The notes under the pieces were generated by a model. It was not told where the DNA came from, searched no databases, and saw nothing but the letters and a program-made list of their open reading frames with translations. Shown piece by piece: positions 1 through 8,487 of a stretch of DNA of 26,478 bases (its first letter is position 1; each line of letters begins with the position of its first letter). The stretch comes from an uncultured Eubacterium sp. (lineage in GTDB: Bacteria > Bacillota_A > Clostridia > Lachnospirales > Lachnospiraceae). The stretch lies in the NCBI GenBank assembly GCA_948468465.1, contig CAOKJJ010000061.1:1-26478 (forward strand), given 5' to 3'. Both the position numbers and the translations under genes were made by a program.

Positions 1-267
1 CAGCGCTTTGACGCTATAGATCAGCGTTTAGACAAAATGGATGACCGTTTAGACGTTATGGATCAGCGCTTTGACGCTATAGATCAGCGTTTAGACAAAA
101 TGGATGACCGTTTAGACGTTATGGATCAGCGCTTTGACGCTATAGATCAGCGTTTAGACAAAATGGATGACCGTTTAGACGCTATGGATCAGCGCTTTGA
201 CGTTATGGATCAGCGTTTAGATAAAATGGATGACCGCTTTGACGCTATGGATCAGCGCTTTGACAAA
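1..267 (+). repeat. In-frame tandem repeat, 63-bp unit made of three 21-bp heptad codons
   Basis: Positions 37-99 and 100-162 are identical 63-bp units. Positions 163-225 are a third copy with a few substitutions, 226-267 is a shortened copy of 42 bp, and 1-36 is the end of a copy cut by the window edge. Each unit is three 21-bp sub-repeats and each sub-repeat encodes one heptad. Identity at DNA level between the first two full units points to recent unit duplication or recombination, so copy number may vary between strains. Confidence 0.9.
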
Positions 268-453
268 ATGGATGATACTTTAAATACAATCAAATTTAAA
301 CAGAATCATATGTCTGAAAAACTGGATGGTCTTGAAATAACGGTAAAATACATTGATTACAATATACGGCATGACATAAGAGGCCTGAATGAAAATGTTG
401 ATACAGTTGTAGAAATACTAAAGATACATAATATGATTCCTATTGCAAAATAA
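1..453 (+). CDS. Heptad-repeat coiled-coil protein, 5' end outside window
   Basis: The frame is open from the first base of the window, so the gene starts upstream; an internal ATG at 37 is probably only a repeat-unit methionine. The visible 150 residues begin with about eleven seven-residue units of the types MDQRFDA, IDQRLDK and MDDRLDV, with hydrophobic residues at two fixed positions per heptad, as expected for a long parallel coiled coil. A more ordinary, less repetitive tail follows from about residue 90 (start DDTLNTIK), ending HNMIPIAK before TAA. Such Asp/Arg-rich heptad proteins are common as small hypothetical proteins in Firmicutes and are sometimes linked to phage or conjugative elements. 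I do not recognise a specific function. It is followed by a convincing terminator at 495-531. No membrane segment is visible in the part present. Confidence 0.8.
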   Translation, partial: QRFDAIDQRLDKMDDRLDVMDQRFDAIDQRLDKMDDRLDVMDQRFDAIDQRLDKMDDRLDAMDQRFDVMDQRLDKMDDRFDAMDQRFDKMDDTLNTIKFKQNHMSEKLDGLEITVKYIDYNIRHDIRGLNENVDTVVEILKIHNMIPIAK

Positions 454-494
454 TCGCTTCAACATGAACAATCGCATAGTATGACACTAACCAG

Positions 495-535
495 AGTGTA
501 AAGCCAGTTGGATCACAGTTAGCTTTACACTTTTT
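495..535 (+). terminator. Rho-independent terminator of the coiled-coil gene
   Basis: A perfect 10-bp inverted repeat, AGTGTAAAGC (495-504) and GCTTTACACT (522-531), with a 17-nt loop, is followed by a run of T to 535. It sits 42 bp after the stop codon at 453. No other gene ends nearby, so it most likely terminates the upstream plus-strand transcript. Confidence 0.75.
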
Positions 536-690
536 ATTTACGTAATCATTAAATGTGATCCTGTCTGCCATCCACATCGGAAAGCAGTGCCCAAACTTCC
601 CGCCAGTACTATCATCAACAGCATATACAATAATAATTTAATGGCATTCATATACGTTTTCTAAATGTAATCAAATTGATTATTTATTAA
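536..690. other. Short intergenic stretch with no gene I can name
   Basis: No start-to-stop gene with a ribosome site is seen. On the minus strand a frame is open for about 65 codons, from roughly 645 down to a stop near 444. It lacks a good start, runs through the terminator and into the end of the coiled-coil gene. It may be gene debris or chance; I cannot match it to a family. Confidence 0.4.
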
Positions 691-846
691 AATTACCCAA
701 GCTGTTTAATATTCGGTTATACAATCGACAATAAAGTTTTACATGTTGTGGCCAGTGACGAAGGTAGTATATCACGAATAATTACAGCATATTTTCCAGG
801 CACTAATAAATTTTACGATGATTTTAAAACCAGAAAGGAACGTTAA
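691..846 (+). pseudogene. 3' remnant of a DUF4258 protein (putative toxin-like partner)
   Basis: The plus frame from 691 to the TAA at 844-846 reads NYPSCLIFGYTIDNKVLHVV, continues through IITAYFPG and ends DDFKTRKER. The PSCLIFGYT, LHVV, IITAY-P and FKTRKE elements are the C-terminal half of the DUF4258 family, a RelE-like fold family often encoded next to a YgiT-type zinc-finger gene, as here. The N-terminal half that should precede it is missing: an in-frame TAA occurs at 688-690 and the sequence upstream does not resemble the family. The gene is therefore a 5'-truncated remnant. It ends 2 bases before the ATG of the next gene, the usual spacing of this pair. The role as toxin is family-level inference, not visible in the sequence. 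Confidence 0.7.
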
Positions 847-848
847 TT

Positions 849-1080
849 ATGGTTTGTATGAGTTGCAAATATGGCAAAATGCAAGAATCAGTTACAACAT
901 ATTTTACACAATTCAATAATTGTTATATTATTATAGAAAATGTTCCATGTTTGAAATGCAATCAATGCGGGGAAGAATTTTTAATTTCATCAGTTGCAGA
1001 GAAAATTGATGACATTTTTGGATAATATAGAAAATATTGCAAGCAAAATCTTTATTTTGGATTATGTTAAAGCTGCTTAA
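849..1080 (+). pseudogene. YgiT-type (MqsA-like N-terminal) zinc-finger protein, frameshifted
   Basis: The ATG at 849 follows a GGAACG stretch and the previous stop by 2 bases. It opens a 58-codon frame beginning MVCMSCKYGKMQES with CxxC at residues 3-6 and a second CLKCNQCG cluster at 34-41, the paired-cysteine zinc knuckle of YgiT-type proteins. This frame stops at 1023-1025 right after DDIFG. If one T of the T-run at about 1015-1019 is removed, the reading continues as ILDNIENIASKIFILDYVKAA to the TAA at 1078-1080, which is the usual end of this family. I therefore read a one-base insertion that shortens the protein by about 20 residues. The zinc knuckle itself is intact, so some function could remain. 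A sequencing error in a short homopolymer is the alternative. Probable antitoxin-like partner of the truncated DUF4258 gene. Confidence 0.75.
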
Positions 1081-1126
1081 GTACCATAATGATAAAACTA
1101 ACAACAGTTCCATCATTATGGTACTT
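1079..1126. terminator. Long perfect hairpin, terminator-like
   Basis: AAGTACCATAATGAT (1079-1093) and ATCATTATGGTACTT (1112-1126) are perfect 15-bp inverted arms with an 18-nt loop that contains a further AACT/AGTT pair. It overlaps the last base pair of the frameshifted zinc-finger gene's stop. The T-run after it is poor (only TT then AATT), so terminator function is likely but not certain. It could also act on transcripts arriving from the minus-strand operon. Confidence 0.5.
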
Positions 1127-1429
1127 AATTATCCCGACTTTTTGTTATGCGGATGCTGAATATATGACTTTTGTTGTAGAATTTCAGGATAAATAAAAAG
1201 TCGCGATAAGTTCCAGGAGGAGCTTGTCTCGTAAGGGGGCAAGTCTACCCGACAAAAACTCCAGCAAAATCGGCAGTATTCGAACAATGTATCCCATCAT
1301 ATGACAAAGTATAACAGAAAAAACAGTTAGGAATTGAAAATACTATTAAGTAGATATAGTTTTTCAGTCAGGAGTTAAAAAATAAGGTTGGTTTAGACGA
1401 ATTATAATAAAACAATTTCAACTCTTACA
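1127..1429. other. Intergenic region between convergent transcripts; no gene recognised
   Basis: About 300 bases between the plus-strand remnant genes and the end of the minus-strand glycan operon. A 9-bp inverted repeat, CGACTTTTT (1135-1143) and AAAAAGTCG (1195-1203), brackets an AT-rich stretch. An imperfect hairpin lies at 1336-1365 (GAAAATACTAT against ATAGTTTTTC). A 38-codon minus-strand frame starting near 1302 has no supporting ribosome site and no family resemblance. I see no clear T-tailed terminator for the minus-strand operon here. The region could contain the decayed edge of a mobile element, but I cannot identify one. Confidence 0.4.
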
Positions 1430-2368
1430 TTATATATTCTCAAAATTAATCCTCTCCTCTTCAATCACTAAAGGCCTGTTCATAATCCTTGCGTTCATAC
1501 TCAAAACATATTCCCCCAGCAGCCCCAAAAAAATTAACTGCACCGCTCCCAGCAGAAACATGCCGATCAATATCGGAGCCGTCCCCATCAAAAACGTGTC
1601 CCAATACCTGATTTTTAAAATAAGGTAAACAAACGCTATGGCTACACTTATGATCGCTATTGTAAATCCCAGAAACGTAGCCAGCCGCAGCCCGATTTTT
1701 GTGTAAGAGGTAAAGCTCAGCATGGCTATGTCATACAGCGTATACAGATTATTTTTTGTACTTCCCGCGCGTCTGCGCTGCTGCTCATACGGGATTTCCT
1801 TTCTTTTAAATCCCAGTTCCGCAACAATCCCCCGTAAGAAAGGCGTCGGGTCTTTTAACTCCCGCATCACCTGTATAAAAGATTTGTCATATAATCCAAA
1901 CCCTGTAAAATGCTCGATCTGTTCCACTTGTGAAAACTTTTTGATCAGCTTGTAATAACAGGTTCTTAAAAAACGCATGCCCTTATTCTCTCTGCTCGTC
2001 GTCTTAATCGCGCTTACGATTTTATAGCCTTTTTCCCATTCATGCACCAGTTTTGGTATCATTTCCACGGGATCCTGAAAATCCGCACACATCATAATTG
2101 CGCAGTCCCCGTTTGTCTGCATCAGTCCGTAATACGGTGAATTATTCTGTCCGAAATTTTTTGCATTGAATATTGCCTTGACCCGGTTATTTCCCGCACA
2201 TAATTCCCGAATTCGTTTTCTCGTCCCGTCTTTGGAGTCATTGTCTATAAATATAAGCTCATAATCGTATGCTGTAAGCTTTTCCATCTCTTTTATAACG
2301 GCTTCACTCAGCGCTTCCACATTTTCTTCTTCATTGTATGTCGGCACCAAAATACTGATCTTTTGCAT
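1430..2368 (-). CDS. Polyprenyl-phosphate glycosyltransferase, GT2 (DPM/GtrB-like)
   Basis: A 312-residue protein starting at ATG with a strong AGGAGG site. The N-terminal GT-A domain opens ISILVPTYNEEENV and contains FIDNDSKDGT (about 40-49) and an acidic CADFQDP motif at 94-100; the first Asp of the usual DAD-Q-D motif is Cys here. Two membrane helices follow (about 229-251 and 262-285), then the GLLGEYVLSMNARIMNRP tail typical of dolichol-phosphate-mannose-synthase-like enzymes such as GtrB. These enzymes transfer a sugar from a nucleotide donor to undecaprenyl phosphate on the inner membrane face, producing the donor for a GT-C enzyme on the outside. It is the last gene of the operon, directly after the branched-sugar module, so that sugar is a candidate substrate (inference). 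Confidence 0.85.
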   Translation of the reverse strand: MQKISILVPTYNEEENVEALSEAVIKEMEKLTAYDYELIFIDNDSKDGTRKRIRELCAGNNRVKAIFNAKNFGQNNSPYYGLMQTNGDCAIMMCADFQDPVEMIPKLVHEWEKGYKIVSAIKTTSRENKGMRFLRTCYYKLIKKFSQVEQIEHFTGFGLYDKSFIQVMRELKDPTPFLRGIVAELGFKRKEIPYEQQRRRAGSTKNNLYTLYDIAMLSFTSYTKIGLRLATFLGFTIAIISVAIAFVYLILKIRYWDTFLMGTAPILIGMFLLGAVQLIFLGLLGEYVLSMNARIMNRPLVIEEERINFENI

Positions 2369-2398
2369 GTTTCCTCCTTTTGCCGCAAAGAAAACTTT

Positions 2399-3322
2399 TT
2401 ACATGCTGTCTATTCTTCCTGACATTTTTCTTCTATGCGCAATCATCTTTTGAATCCCTTCCCGAAAGGTTACCTTTGGCCTGTATGCGATGTCCAAAAA
2501 CAAGTCGCTGGCATCCGGCTGCAGTCCGGCAGCCAGCTCGCCTGGCTCAGCCGCAAATTCACACTCCGCACCTGGACCGAACGCATCTTTCATTTCGTAT
2601 ATAAATTCCTTTAAGGGCCTGTACGCGCCGTTTGCGATGCAGTAGACTTTATCGTTTCCTACACGCTCTCCAAGCAGGTAGAATATTTTTCCGGCATCCT
2701 CTTCATAAAGATAATCCCACATCTGCACCGCAGAGGAAAACCTCGCCGGCTCTCCTTTTAAAAACTGGTCAATCGCATAGGAAAGCATCGTCCCCTCATT
2801 GTCATTTTTACCATATACACTGAAAACCCTGCCCCAGATATGTGTCATTCCATACATGTCGCACAGTTTCCGGCTCAGCATCCCGGCTGCATGCTTTGCC
2901 ATTCCATAAGCAATCTGCGGATGCACAGGCGTGTCCGGTGTAACCACATGCCCTACGCTGCCATATTCCGCCTGCGAGCCGGCCCCAATAAACTTTCTGC
3001 AGCCGGCCCTTGCCGCCAGTTCCACTGCACCCAGCGTATAGCGGATATTCTCCTCCTGCAGCAGCGGATTGTCCCTGGTTTCCCTGGATGTATGCGCCCA
3101 TGCAAAATGATAGCATGTATCAAACGGACCTTCTATGCTTGCAGATGCAAGTTCATCCAAATCACATTCCATCACATCCATGCATGCGTATTTTTCAAGC
3201 CGTTCCCGTCTTTTCGATCCTTTTCGGGCAATCGCTAACACGTTTACATTATTTTTGATACACTCCTTTATCAGCGCTGTCCCAATCATGCTGGTTGCCC
3301 CCGTCACAATCACTCGCTGCAT
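2399..3322 (-). CDS. NAD-dependent epimerase/dehydratase-family (extended SDR), candidate branch-ketone reductase
   Basis: A 307-residue extended SDR. The nucleotide-binding motif is VTGATSMIG (residues 6-14), with Ser in place of the second Gly of TGxxGxxG. The catalytic set appears as S116 in FIGAGSQAEYG and Y139-x3-K143 in AYGMAK. The start is ATG with GAGG 7 nt upstream; it overlaps the end of the ThDP-enzyme gene by 13 bases, implying translational coupling. It lacks the long N-terminal signature and length (about 360) of CDP-glucose 4,6-dehydratase, so I do not assign that role. By position after the ThDP enzyme it is best placed as the reductase of the newly added acyl ketone, the step YerF performs in yersiniose synthesis; an epimerase on the same sugar is the alternative. 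Family is confident, substrate is inferred. Confidence 0.8.
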   Translation of the reverse strand: MQRVIVTGATSMIGTALIKECIKNNVNVLAIARKGSKRRERLEKYACMDVMECDLDELASASIEGPFDTCYHFAWAHTSRETRDNPLLQEENIRYTLGAVELAARAGCRKFIGAGSQAEYGSVGHVVTPDTPVHPQIAYGMAKHAAGMLSRKLCDMYGMTHIWGRVFSVYGKNDNEGTMLSYAIDQFLKGEPARFSSAVQMWDYLYEEDAGKIFYLLGERVGNDKVYCIANGAYRPLKEFIYEMKDAFGPGAECEFAAEPGELAAGLQPDASDLFLDIAYRPKVTFREGIQKMIAHRRKMSGRIDSM

Positions 3323-5118
3323 GCTTTAGCCTCATTCCTTTGTGCAATCCTGTTATTTCTTAGTTCTTCTTCCGGCAGATACGGAAACATGTCCTCATAA
3401 TCCCTTGCCCGCAATGTCCCATCCGGCATTTTATCCGATGAAATCCTCGGCACCAGCAGCTGCCACTTTGGCGTCAGCACTTCGCATACTGCCGGGCCGT
3501 CGCTTTCCAAAACCTCCCGGATCTTCTGCCTGGCCTCCCCGGCATGGCTGATCCGGACGCCTTTTATGCCGTAGGCGGCTGCCACCTTTACCACATCCGG
3601 ACACCATACGCCGGATGCCGGGCTTTCCCCTATGAAGCGGTCTTCCATAAAATTATGCTGTGTATGCCGGATCAGCAGGTAGCCGTTATTATTGAATACA
3701 AATATTTTAAGCGGCAGGCCATTGTGCTTTACCGTTGCAAGCTCCTGCAGATTCATCTGCAGGCTTCCGTCCCCGGTGATTACGATCGTATCCTTTTTAT
3801 CATTTGCCATGCACGCGCCGATCGCGGCTGCCCAATAGCCCATGGAGGACAGCCCGCCCGTTGTAAGATATTTCTGCCCCTTTTTTACCTTCCATGTCTG
3901 GCAGGCCACATGGAAGCAGGACCCCGTGTCCACAAGAACTGCCGCGTGTTCCGGCGTTTCCCGTGACAGCTGTTCTGTAAAATAATAAGAATTCACGGGA
4001 TTTTGCTCCTTGTATTCCGGCTGCACAACCGGATAGGCTTCTTTCCAGCGCCTGCATGTCTTCGCCCATTCTTCATAAGGCGGCAAAGACGCCTCTTCCA
4101 TCTGCTCCAGCAGCCCGCTGAGGAATTCCCTACAGTCCATGCACGCCTTATGCCGGATCTTCACCCCTGGCTTGTCCAGCTCCCTTTGGTCAATGTCCAC
4201 GGCAAAGATATAGGCATGCTTCCCAAATTCTCCCGGATTATGTCCTGCCAAAGAAGATGCCATCCTGCACCCGACGGACAAGATAACGTCCGCGTTCTGC
4301 ACCGCGAAATTCGCCGCCCGCTCCCCATAATTGCCGGGCCTGCCCACGTACAGTCTATGATCCGACTCCATCAGGTCTATCCCCAGACGCGCGGTAACCA
4401 CTGGCACTCCGGCTTTTTCCACGCATTTTTTAAACAGCTCCCTTGCGCCGGAAAGGGCCACCCCCTGCCCGGCCAGGAGCAAAGGCCTTTTTGCCCGCCT
4501 TAACACGTCCCATGCCTGGCGCGCCTCCTGTCTGCCTGCTGGAAATTTCTGCACTTCTTTTTCCGGCAGGTATGGTTCCATATATCTAAGGTCCACAGGC
4601 ATATTCTGCACGTCCAATGGCACGTCGACCCATACCGGGCCCGGCCTGCCGTCCACCGCATGGCGGTATGCCTTTTCCAAATAGCATTCCGTTTTCTGCG
4701 GGTCGTCAATCGTAACAAAATACTTCACGACATTTTCAACCAGCGGCCGGATGTAGATCCCCTGCACGCCGTACTGGCGGATGCCTGTCTTTTCCTGGTA
4801 ACGCACAAAAGGCAGCGCCGATTGTCCGGATATGACAATCATCGGCGATGAATCCGTGTATCCGCCGGCCACCCCGGTCACGGCGTTTGTGCTTCCCGGC
4901 CCGGCAGTTACCAGCACGAGGGCCGGCTTGTTTTTCATGCGCCCGTACGCGTCCGCGGACATTGCCGCGCTCTGTTCATGATGCGTGCACACGATCTGGT
5001 AGCTCCCGTTTTTTCCAATGGCATCGTTCAGCCACATTGACTGCCCGCCCGTCACCATAAATGCCGTATCTATTCCCTTTTTTGCATAATACGCAAATAT
5101 AAACTCTGAAACATTCAT
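3310..5118 (-). CDS. Acetolactate-synthase-like ThDP enzyme, candidate YerE-type sugar-branching enzyme
   Basis: A 602-residue protein with all three ThDP-enzyme domains: N-terminal Pyr domain with the catalytic Glu at 48 in HHEQSAAMSADAYGR, central domain about 190-335, and C-terminal PP domain with GDGS (449-452) and NN (476-478) of the ThDP/Mg2+ motif. I start it at 5118 because GGGGAGG lies at 5128-5134, 9 nt upstream, and the N-terminus MNVSEFIFAYYAKKGID matches the family; an upstream ATG at 5154 lacks this. No IlvN-type regulatory subunit or ilv gene adjoins it. It lies between an aldolase that yields a 2-keto acid and an SDR, in a CDP-dideoxysugar module. YerE, a related ThDP flavoenzyme, decarboxylates pyruvate and adds the acetyl unit to a 4-keto-3,6-dideoxy CDP-sugar. 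I infer the same chemistry, perhaps with 4-hydroxy-2-oxovalerate as donor. Housekeeping acetolactate synthase is unlikely from context. Confidence 0.85.
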   Translation of the reverse strand: MNVSEFIFAYYAKKGIDTAFMVTGGQSMWLNDAIGKNGSYQIVCTHHEQSAAMSADAYGRMKNKPALVLVTAGPGSTNAVTGVAGGYTDSSPMIVISGQSALPFVRYQEKTGIRQYGVQGIYIRPLVENVVKYFVTIDDPQKTECYLEKAYRHAVDGRPGPVWVDVPLDVQNMPVDLRYMEPYLPEKEVQKFPAGRQEARQAWDVLRRAKRPLLLAGQGVALSGARELFKKCVEKAGVPVVTARLGIDLMESDHRLYVGRPGNYGERAANFAVQNADVILSVGCRMASSLAGHNPGEFGKHAYIFAVDIDQRELDKPGVKIRHKACMDCREFLSGLLEQMEEASLPPYEEWAKTCRRWKEAYPVVQPEYKEQNPVNSYYFTEQLSRETPEHAAVLVDTGSCFHVACQTWKVKKGQKYLTTGGLSSMGYWAAAIGACMANDKKDTIVITGDGSLQMNLQELATVKHNGLPLKIFVFNNNGYLLIRHTQHNFMEDRFIGESPASGVWCPDVVKVAAAYGIKGVRISHAGEARQKIREVLESDGPAVCEVLTPKWQLLVPRISSDKMPDGTLRARDYEDMFPYLPEEELRNNRIAQRNEAKACSE

Positions 5119-5186
5119 ATCCTTTTGCCTCCCCTGTGATATGCCTCCCTGCACTTTGTTTTTTACCCGCAGGCGCGCGTTGGTCC

Positions 5187-6233
5187 CTATAACAATGCTT
5201 CCAGCTGATAGCTGATATTTCCGCTGTCTGCCGTCCTGCTTAGCTTTTCCGCCACTTCCACAATCATGTCTTCCTGCCCGCCCACGACCCTGCGCCTGCC
5301 AAGCTCCCGCAGTATGTCCCTTGGATCCACTCCAAACGCATCCGCAGCATGGAGCACATGGATTTTAAACGCGGAAAACACGCCGGCCTGGCCGCTCACG
5401 ATGCTGATGGGGTCCTGGCCCATCTCCTTTCCCTTCATAAGCTTCGGCATGACCGCTTCGCTGGCGTCCAGCATCCGGTAAAAGTCAATGCCGGTGCGGA
5501 CGCCCGCCTTTTCCAGGAGCGCGACCAGGTCTTCCAGCTGGCAGTTGCCCGCCCCGGCTCCAAAGCCGCGAAGCGTTCCGTCAATGATGCCGGCGCCTTC
5601 TTTTATCGCCGTGTATGCGTTCGCCACAGCCATTCCCATGTTGTTGTGCGGATGGAATCCCACGAGAATGGACAACCCTTCATAAAGCTTACAAATGGCC
5701 CTTTGCACCATTTCCGGCGTGGAGGCTCCTGCCGAGTCCATCAGTATCACGCCCTGCGCGCCATATGACTGCATTTTCCGGGCTTCTTCCAGTATTTTTT
5801 CAGCAGACGCCATATGGTACATCATCAGCACCCCGTACACTTCTTTCCCGCATCCGCGCAGGTATTCGATATGCTCCCTTGTGGTATCCGCCTCCGTACA
5901 GTGACAACCGATTTCAAACAGCTCCGCCCCGTCTGCAATTGCTGGCGCAAGGTTGTCCTTTATCGTCCCAAATCCAGGTATCATATATGCTCCGAGCTTT
6001 GTTTGCTCCAGATTTTTCCGGGCTGCCTGAAGCATGGCGTGCTCATCTAACGCCGCAAGGCCTACCTGCAGGGAAGATGCCCCAAGGCCGTTCCCATGCC
6101 CTACGATAATCGTGTGGACGCCCGTGCCGTCCATGGCCTGGCAGTAATCTTCGATAGACTCCCTTGCGATCTGATGGGACACGGCATGGTTCCCGTCCCG
6201 CAAAGTTGAGTCAAACAGCATGATCCTTCCCAT
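5187..6233 (-). CDS. 4-hydroxy-2-oxovalerate aldolase homologue (DmpG/BphI-type, HMGL-like barrel)
   Basis: A 348-residue protein, the usual family length. Start chosen at 6233 because GGGAGG (6240-6245) lies 6 nt upstream; the ATG at 6239 touches that site. The barrel begins FDSTLRDGNHAVSHQ: D8 and H194/H196 (GFHPHNN) are the expected metal ligands, R12 and H16 the catalytic pair. The family tail ELGRRRVVGGQEDMIVEVA is intact. At residue 286 the motif reads GVFSAF, where characterised enzymes have GVYSS; that Tyr (291 in DmpG, 290 in BphI, from memory) helps set C-4 stereochemistry. The known reaction is reversible aldol cleavage of 4-hydroxy-2-oxovalerate to pyruvate and acetaldehyde, in a channelled complex with the dehydrogenase encoded just upstream, whose stop overlaps this start region. 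In this glycan operon I infer the synthetic direction. Confidence 0.9.
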   Translation of the reverse strand: MGRIMLFDSTLRDGNHAVSHQIARESIEDYCQAMDGTGVHTIIVGHGNGLGASSLQVGLAALDEHAMLQAARKNLEQTKLGAYMIPGFGTIKDNLAPAIADGAELFEIGCHCTEADTTREHIEYLRGCGKEVYGVLMMYHMASAEKILEEARKMQSYGAQGVILMDSAGASTPEMVQRAICKLYEGLSILVGFHPHNNMGMAVANAYTAIKEGAGIIDGTLRGFGAGAGNCQLEDLVALLEKAGVRTGIDFYRMLDASEAVMPKLMKGKEMGQDPISIVSGQAGVFSAFKIHVLHAADAFGVDPRDILRELGRRRVVGGQEDMIVEVAEKLSRTADSGNISYQLEALL

Positions 6234-6235
6234 TT

Positions 6236-7111
6236 TCATCCTCCCAGCTTTTTTGCGGCATAGCGTTCCGCAATTTCGATCGCCGCACAGGTAATGATAT
6301 CCAGGTTTCCGGAATAAACCGGAAGGTAATCGCCCATGCCTGTAACCTGCAGCGTCGTCGTCACCCTTCCATTTTCATATGCGGGCTGCATTTGTATGTG
6401 ATAGCCTGGCACATACTTTCTGACCTTCTGCTCCATTGCAGACACACTTTTGCGTATCGCATCCATATCCGGCTCGTCTATGAGGGCATAGATCGTATTA
6501 TGCATGGTCACCGGCGGCTCCGCGGGATTTAGCACGATGATCGCCTTCGCATGCTTTACCCCTGTAAATTCTGTCAGCGCGTCCCTGGTTGCCTGCGTAA
6601 ACTCATCAATGTTATTCCTTGTCCCCGGCCCCGCTGATTTTGAAGCAATCGTTGCGACAATTTCTATATACTTTGTATCCGGATGGACGCTGCTGATGGC
6701 TGCCGCCACAGGTATTGACGCCTGTCCCCCGCAGGTAATCAGGTTCACGTTATCCTCCTGCATACAAGCATCCATATTTAATACCGGAACACACTTTTTC
6801 CCCACACACGCAGGTGTCAGGTCTATCGCAAATTTCCCAAGTTTTTTTAAAATTGGGGCATGGTACTTATGGATCGATGCGTACGTCGCGTCAAATACGA
6901 TGTCGCAGCACCCTGGGTCATCCTCTACCGCCTGTATGGAACGGACAGATACGGGCACCCCCATTTCCTTTGCAATCCGAATCCCCCTGGAGTCCGGGTT
7001 TCTGCCTGTAAACATCGCGCATTCCAAAACCTCTGAACGCTGCAGCTTTAGCAAAATGTCTGTCCCAATATTCCCAGTACCGATAATACCAGCTTTTATT
7101 TTCCTTTTCAT
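6236..7111 (-). CDS. Acetaldehyde dehydrogenase (acylating), DmpF/BphJ/MhpF-type
   Basis: A 291-residue protein. GTGNIG (11-16) is the NAD-binding motif, and NLITCGGQASIP places the thioester-forming Cys at 127. The tail GNLDIITCAAIEIAER is also family-typical. The start at 7111 aligns with homologues (MKRKIKAGIIG) but its GGGAGG lies 12 nt away; the frame also offers an ATG at 7150 that overlaps the rfbH stop as ATGA, adding 13 residues not seen in the family. The enzyme interconverts acetaldehyde plus CoA plus NAD+ with acetyl-CoA plus NADH, normally in complex with the aldolase encoded next. In aromatic catabolism the pair acts last; none of the upstream catabolic genes is here. In this setting it could supply acetaldehyde from acetyl-CoA for aldol synthesis (inference). 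Confidence 0.9.
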   Translation of the reverse strand: MKRKIKAGIIGTGNIGTDILLKLQRSEVLECAMFTGRNPDSRGIRIAKEMGVPVSVRSIQAVEDDPGCCDIVFDATYASIHKYHAPILKKLGKFAIDLTPACVGKKCVPVLNMDACMQEDNVNLITCGGQASIPVAAAISSVHPDTKYIEIVATIASKSAGPGTRNNIDEFTQATRDALTEFTGVKHAKAIIVLNPAEPPVTMHNTIYALIDEPDMDAIRKSVSAMEQKVRKYVPGYHIQMQPAYENGRVTTTLQVTGMGDYLPVYSGNLDIITCAAIEIAERYAAKKLGG

Positions 7112-7146
7112 GTTTCCAGATATCCTCCCGTCTGCCTCACGGCTGC

Positions 7147-8487
7147 TCATCCCTGCCGAAGCGCTTCCCGGATCACCTGCGCCAGATCCGCAAGCATCTC
7201 ATCTGTAAGCCCCGGATATACGCCTACCCAGAACGAATCGTTCATAATCCGGTCCGTATTTGTCAGTTCCCCAACAATCCGGTATCCTTTGCCTGCTTTG
7301 CGCATCTGGTCGAAACATGGATGCTTCGTCAGATTTCCCGCAAATAGCATTCGTGTCTGCATGCCGTGGCTTTCTATGTAGGATACTGCCCTGTTGCGGC
7401 TGACGCCTTCCTGGCATGTCATCAAAAATCCAAACCAGCAAGGGTCAGCATCTGCACATGCCTGCGGCAAGATGATTTTATCGCCCTCATCTTCCAGCGC
7501 CTTGCTTAAATAAGCAAAATTATGCCGCCTGCATCGCGCAAACTCTGGAAATTTCTTAAGCTGCGCGCATCCTACCGCAGCCTGCATGTCCGTCGCTTTT
7601 AAGTTGTATCCAAAATGGGAATACACGTATTTATGGTCATAGCCCCTTGGCAGCTCCCCGTACTGGCCTTCAAACCGGTGCCCGCACAGGTTGTCCTGGC
7701 CGGACGCGCAGACACAGTCGCGTCCCCAGTCACGCAGGGAACGGATGCATTTATGCAGCAGCGCATTGTCTGTGTAGACCGCCCCTCCCTCTCCCATCGT
7801 CATATGGTGCGGCGGGTAAAAGGATGATGTTCCGATATCACCAATCGTCCCTGTCAGTTTTTCTTCCCCGTCTATCGTATAGATAGAGCCAAGGGCATCG
7901 CAGTTATCCTCAATCAACCAGAGCTGGTGCGCATCGCAAAACTTCCTGACTGCTGCCAGGTCAAACGGGTTCCCAAGCGTGTGCGCGGCCATGACCACTT
8001 TCGTCTTCTCCGACAAGGCTTCTTCCAGCTTTGTCACATCCAGGTTGTACTGCGGAATGGCCACATCCACAAACACCGGCACCACGCCGTACTGAATGGC
8101 CGGAGTCACCGTCGTTGGAAACCCTGCCGCAACCGTGATCATCTCATCTCCCGGCCTTACCTGCCGTTCTCCGAGCAGCGGGGACGTCAGCGCCATAAAC
8201 GCAAGCAGGTTCGCGGAAGAACCGGAGTTTACGAGCGAACAGTATTGGATGCCCAGATAACCGGCAAACCGCTCCTCAAACATCTGCGTATAGCGGCCCG
8301 CAGTCAGCCAGAAATCTAACGCGGAATCTACCAGGCTGCACAGCTCTTCGCTGTCATACACGCGGGACGCATAAGGAATGCGGTCACCTTTTTGGTATTC
8401 TTTTTTCTTATGGTAATTGTTGCAATATGCGGCAACGGTTTTCAATATTTCCTCTCTTGCCTGCTGTTCGGTTTTATGTTCAAACAT
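7147..8487 (-). CDS. rfbH: CDP-4-keto-6-deoxy-D-glucose 3-dehydrase (E1)
   Basis: A 446-residue DegT/AHBA-fold enzyme with the two hallmarks of E1. The PLP-lysine position is histidine (PPHH at 225-228, His227 equivalent to His220 of the characterised enzyme), so it dehydrates rather than transaminates. Four cysteines fit the [2Fe-2S] site: C196 in EDNC and C258, C260, C268 in DCVCASGQDNLC. It removes the C-3 hydroxyl of CDP-4-keto-6-deoxyglucose, and with an electron-supplying reductase (E3) gives CDP-4-keto-3,6-dideoxyglucose. Start is ATG with GGAGG 6 nt upstream, 17 bases after rfbF. No gene for CDP-glucose 4,6-dehydratase, which usually sits between rfbF and rfbH, and no E3 gene is present in the window. 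Confidence 0.95.
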   Translation of the reverse strand: MFEHKTEQQAREEILKTVAAYCNNYHKKKEYQKGDRIPYASRVYDSEELCSLVDSALDFWLTAGRYTQMFEERFAGYLGIQYCSLVNSGSSANLLAFMALTSPLLGERQVRPGDEMITVAAGFPTTVTPAIQYGVVPVFVDVAIPQYNLDVTKLEEALSEKTKVVMAAHTLGNPFDLAAVRKFCDAHQLWLIEDNCDALGSIYTIDGEEKLTGTIGDIGTSSFYPPHHMTMGEGGAVYTDNALLHKCIRSLRDWGRDCVCASGQDNLCGHRFEGQYGELPRGYDHKYVYSHFGYNLKATDMQAAVGCAQLKKFPEFARCRRHNFAYLSKALEDEGDKIILPQACADADPCWFGFLMTCQEGVSRNRAVSYIESHGMQTRMLFAGNLTKHPCFDQMRKAGKGYRIVGELTNTDRIMNDSFWVGVYPGLTDEMLADLAQVIREALRQG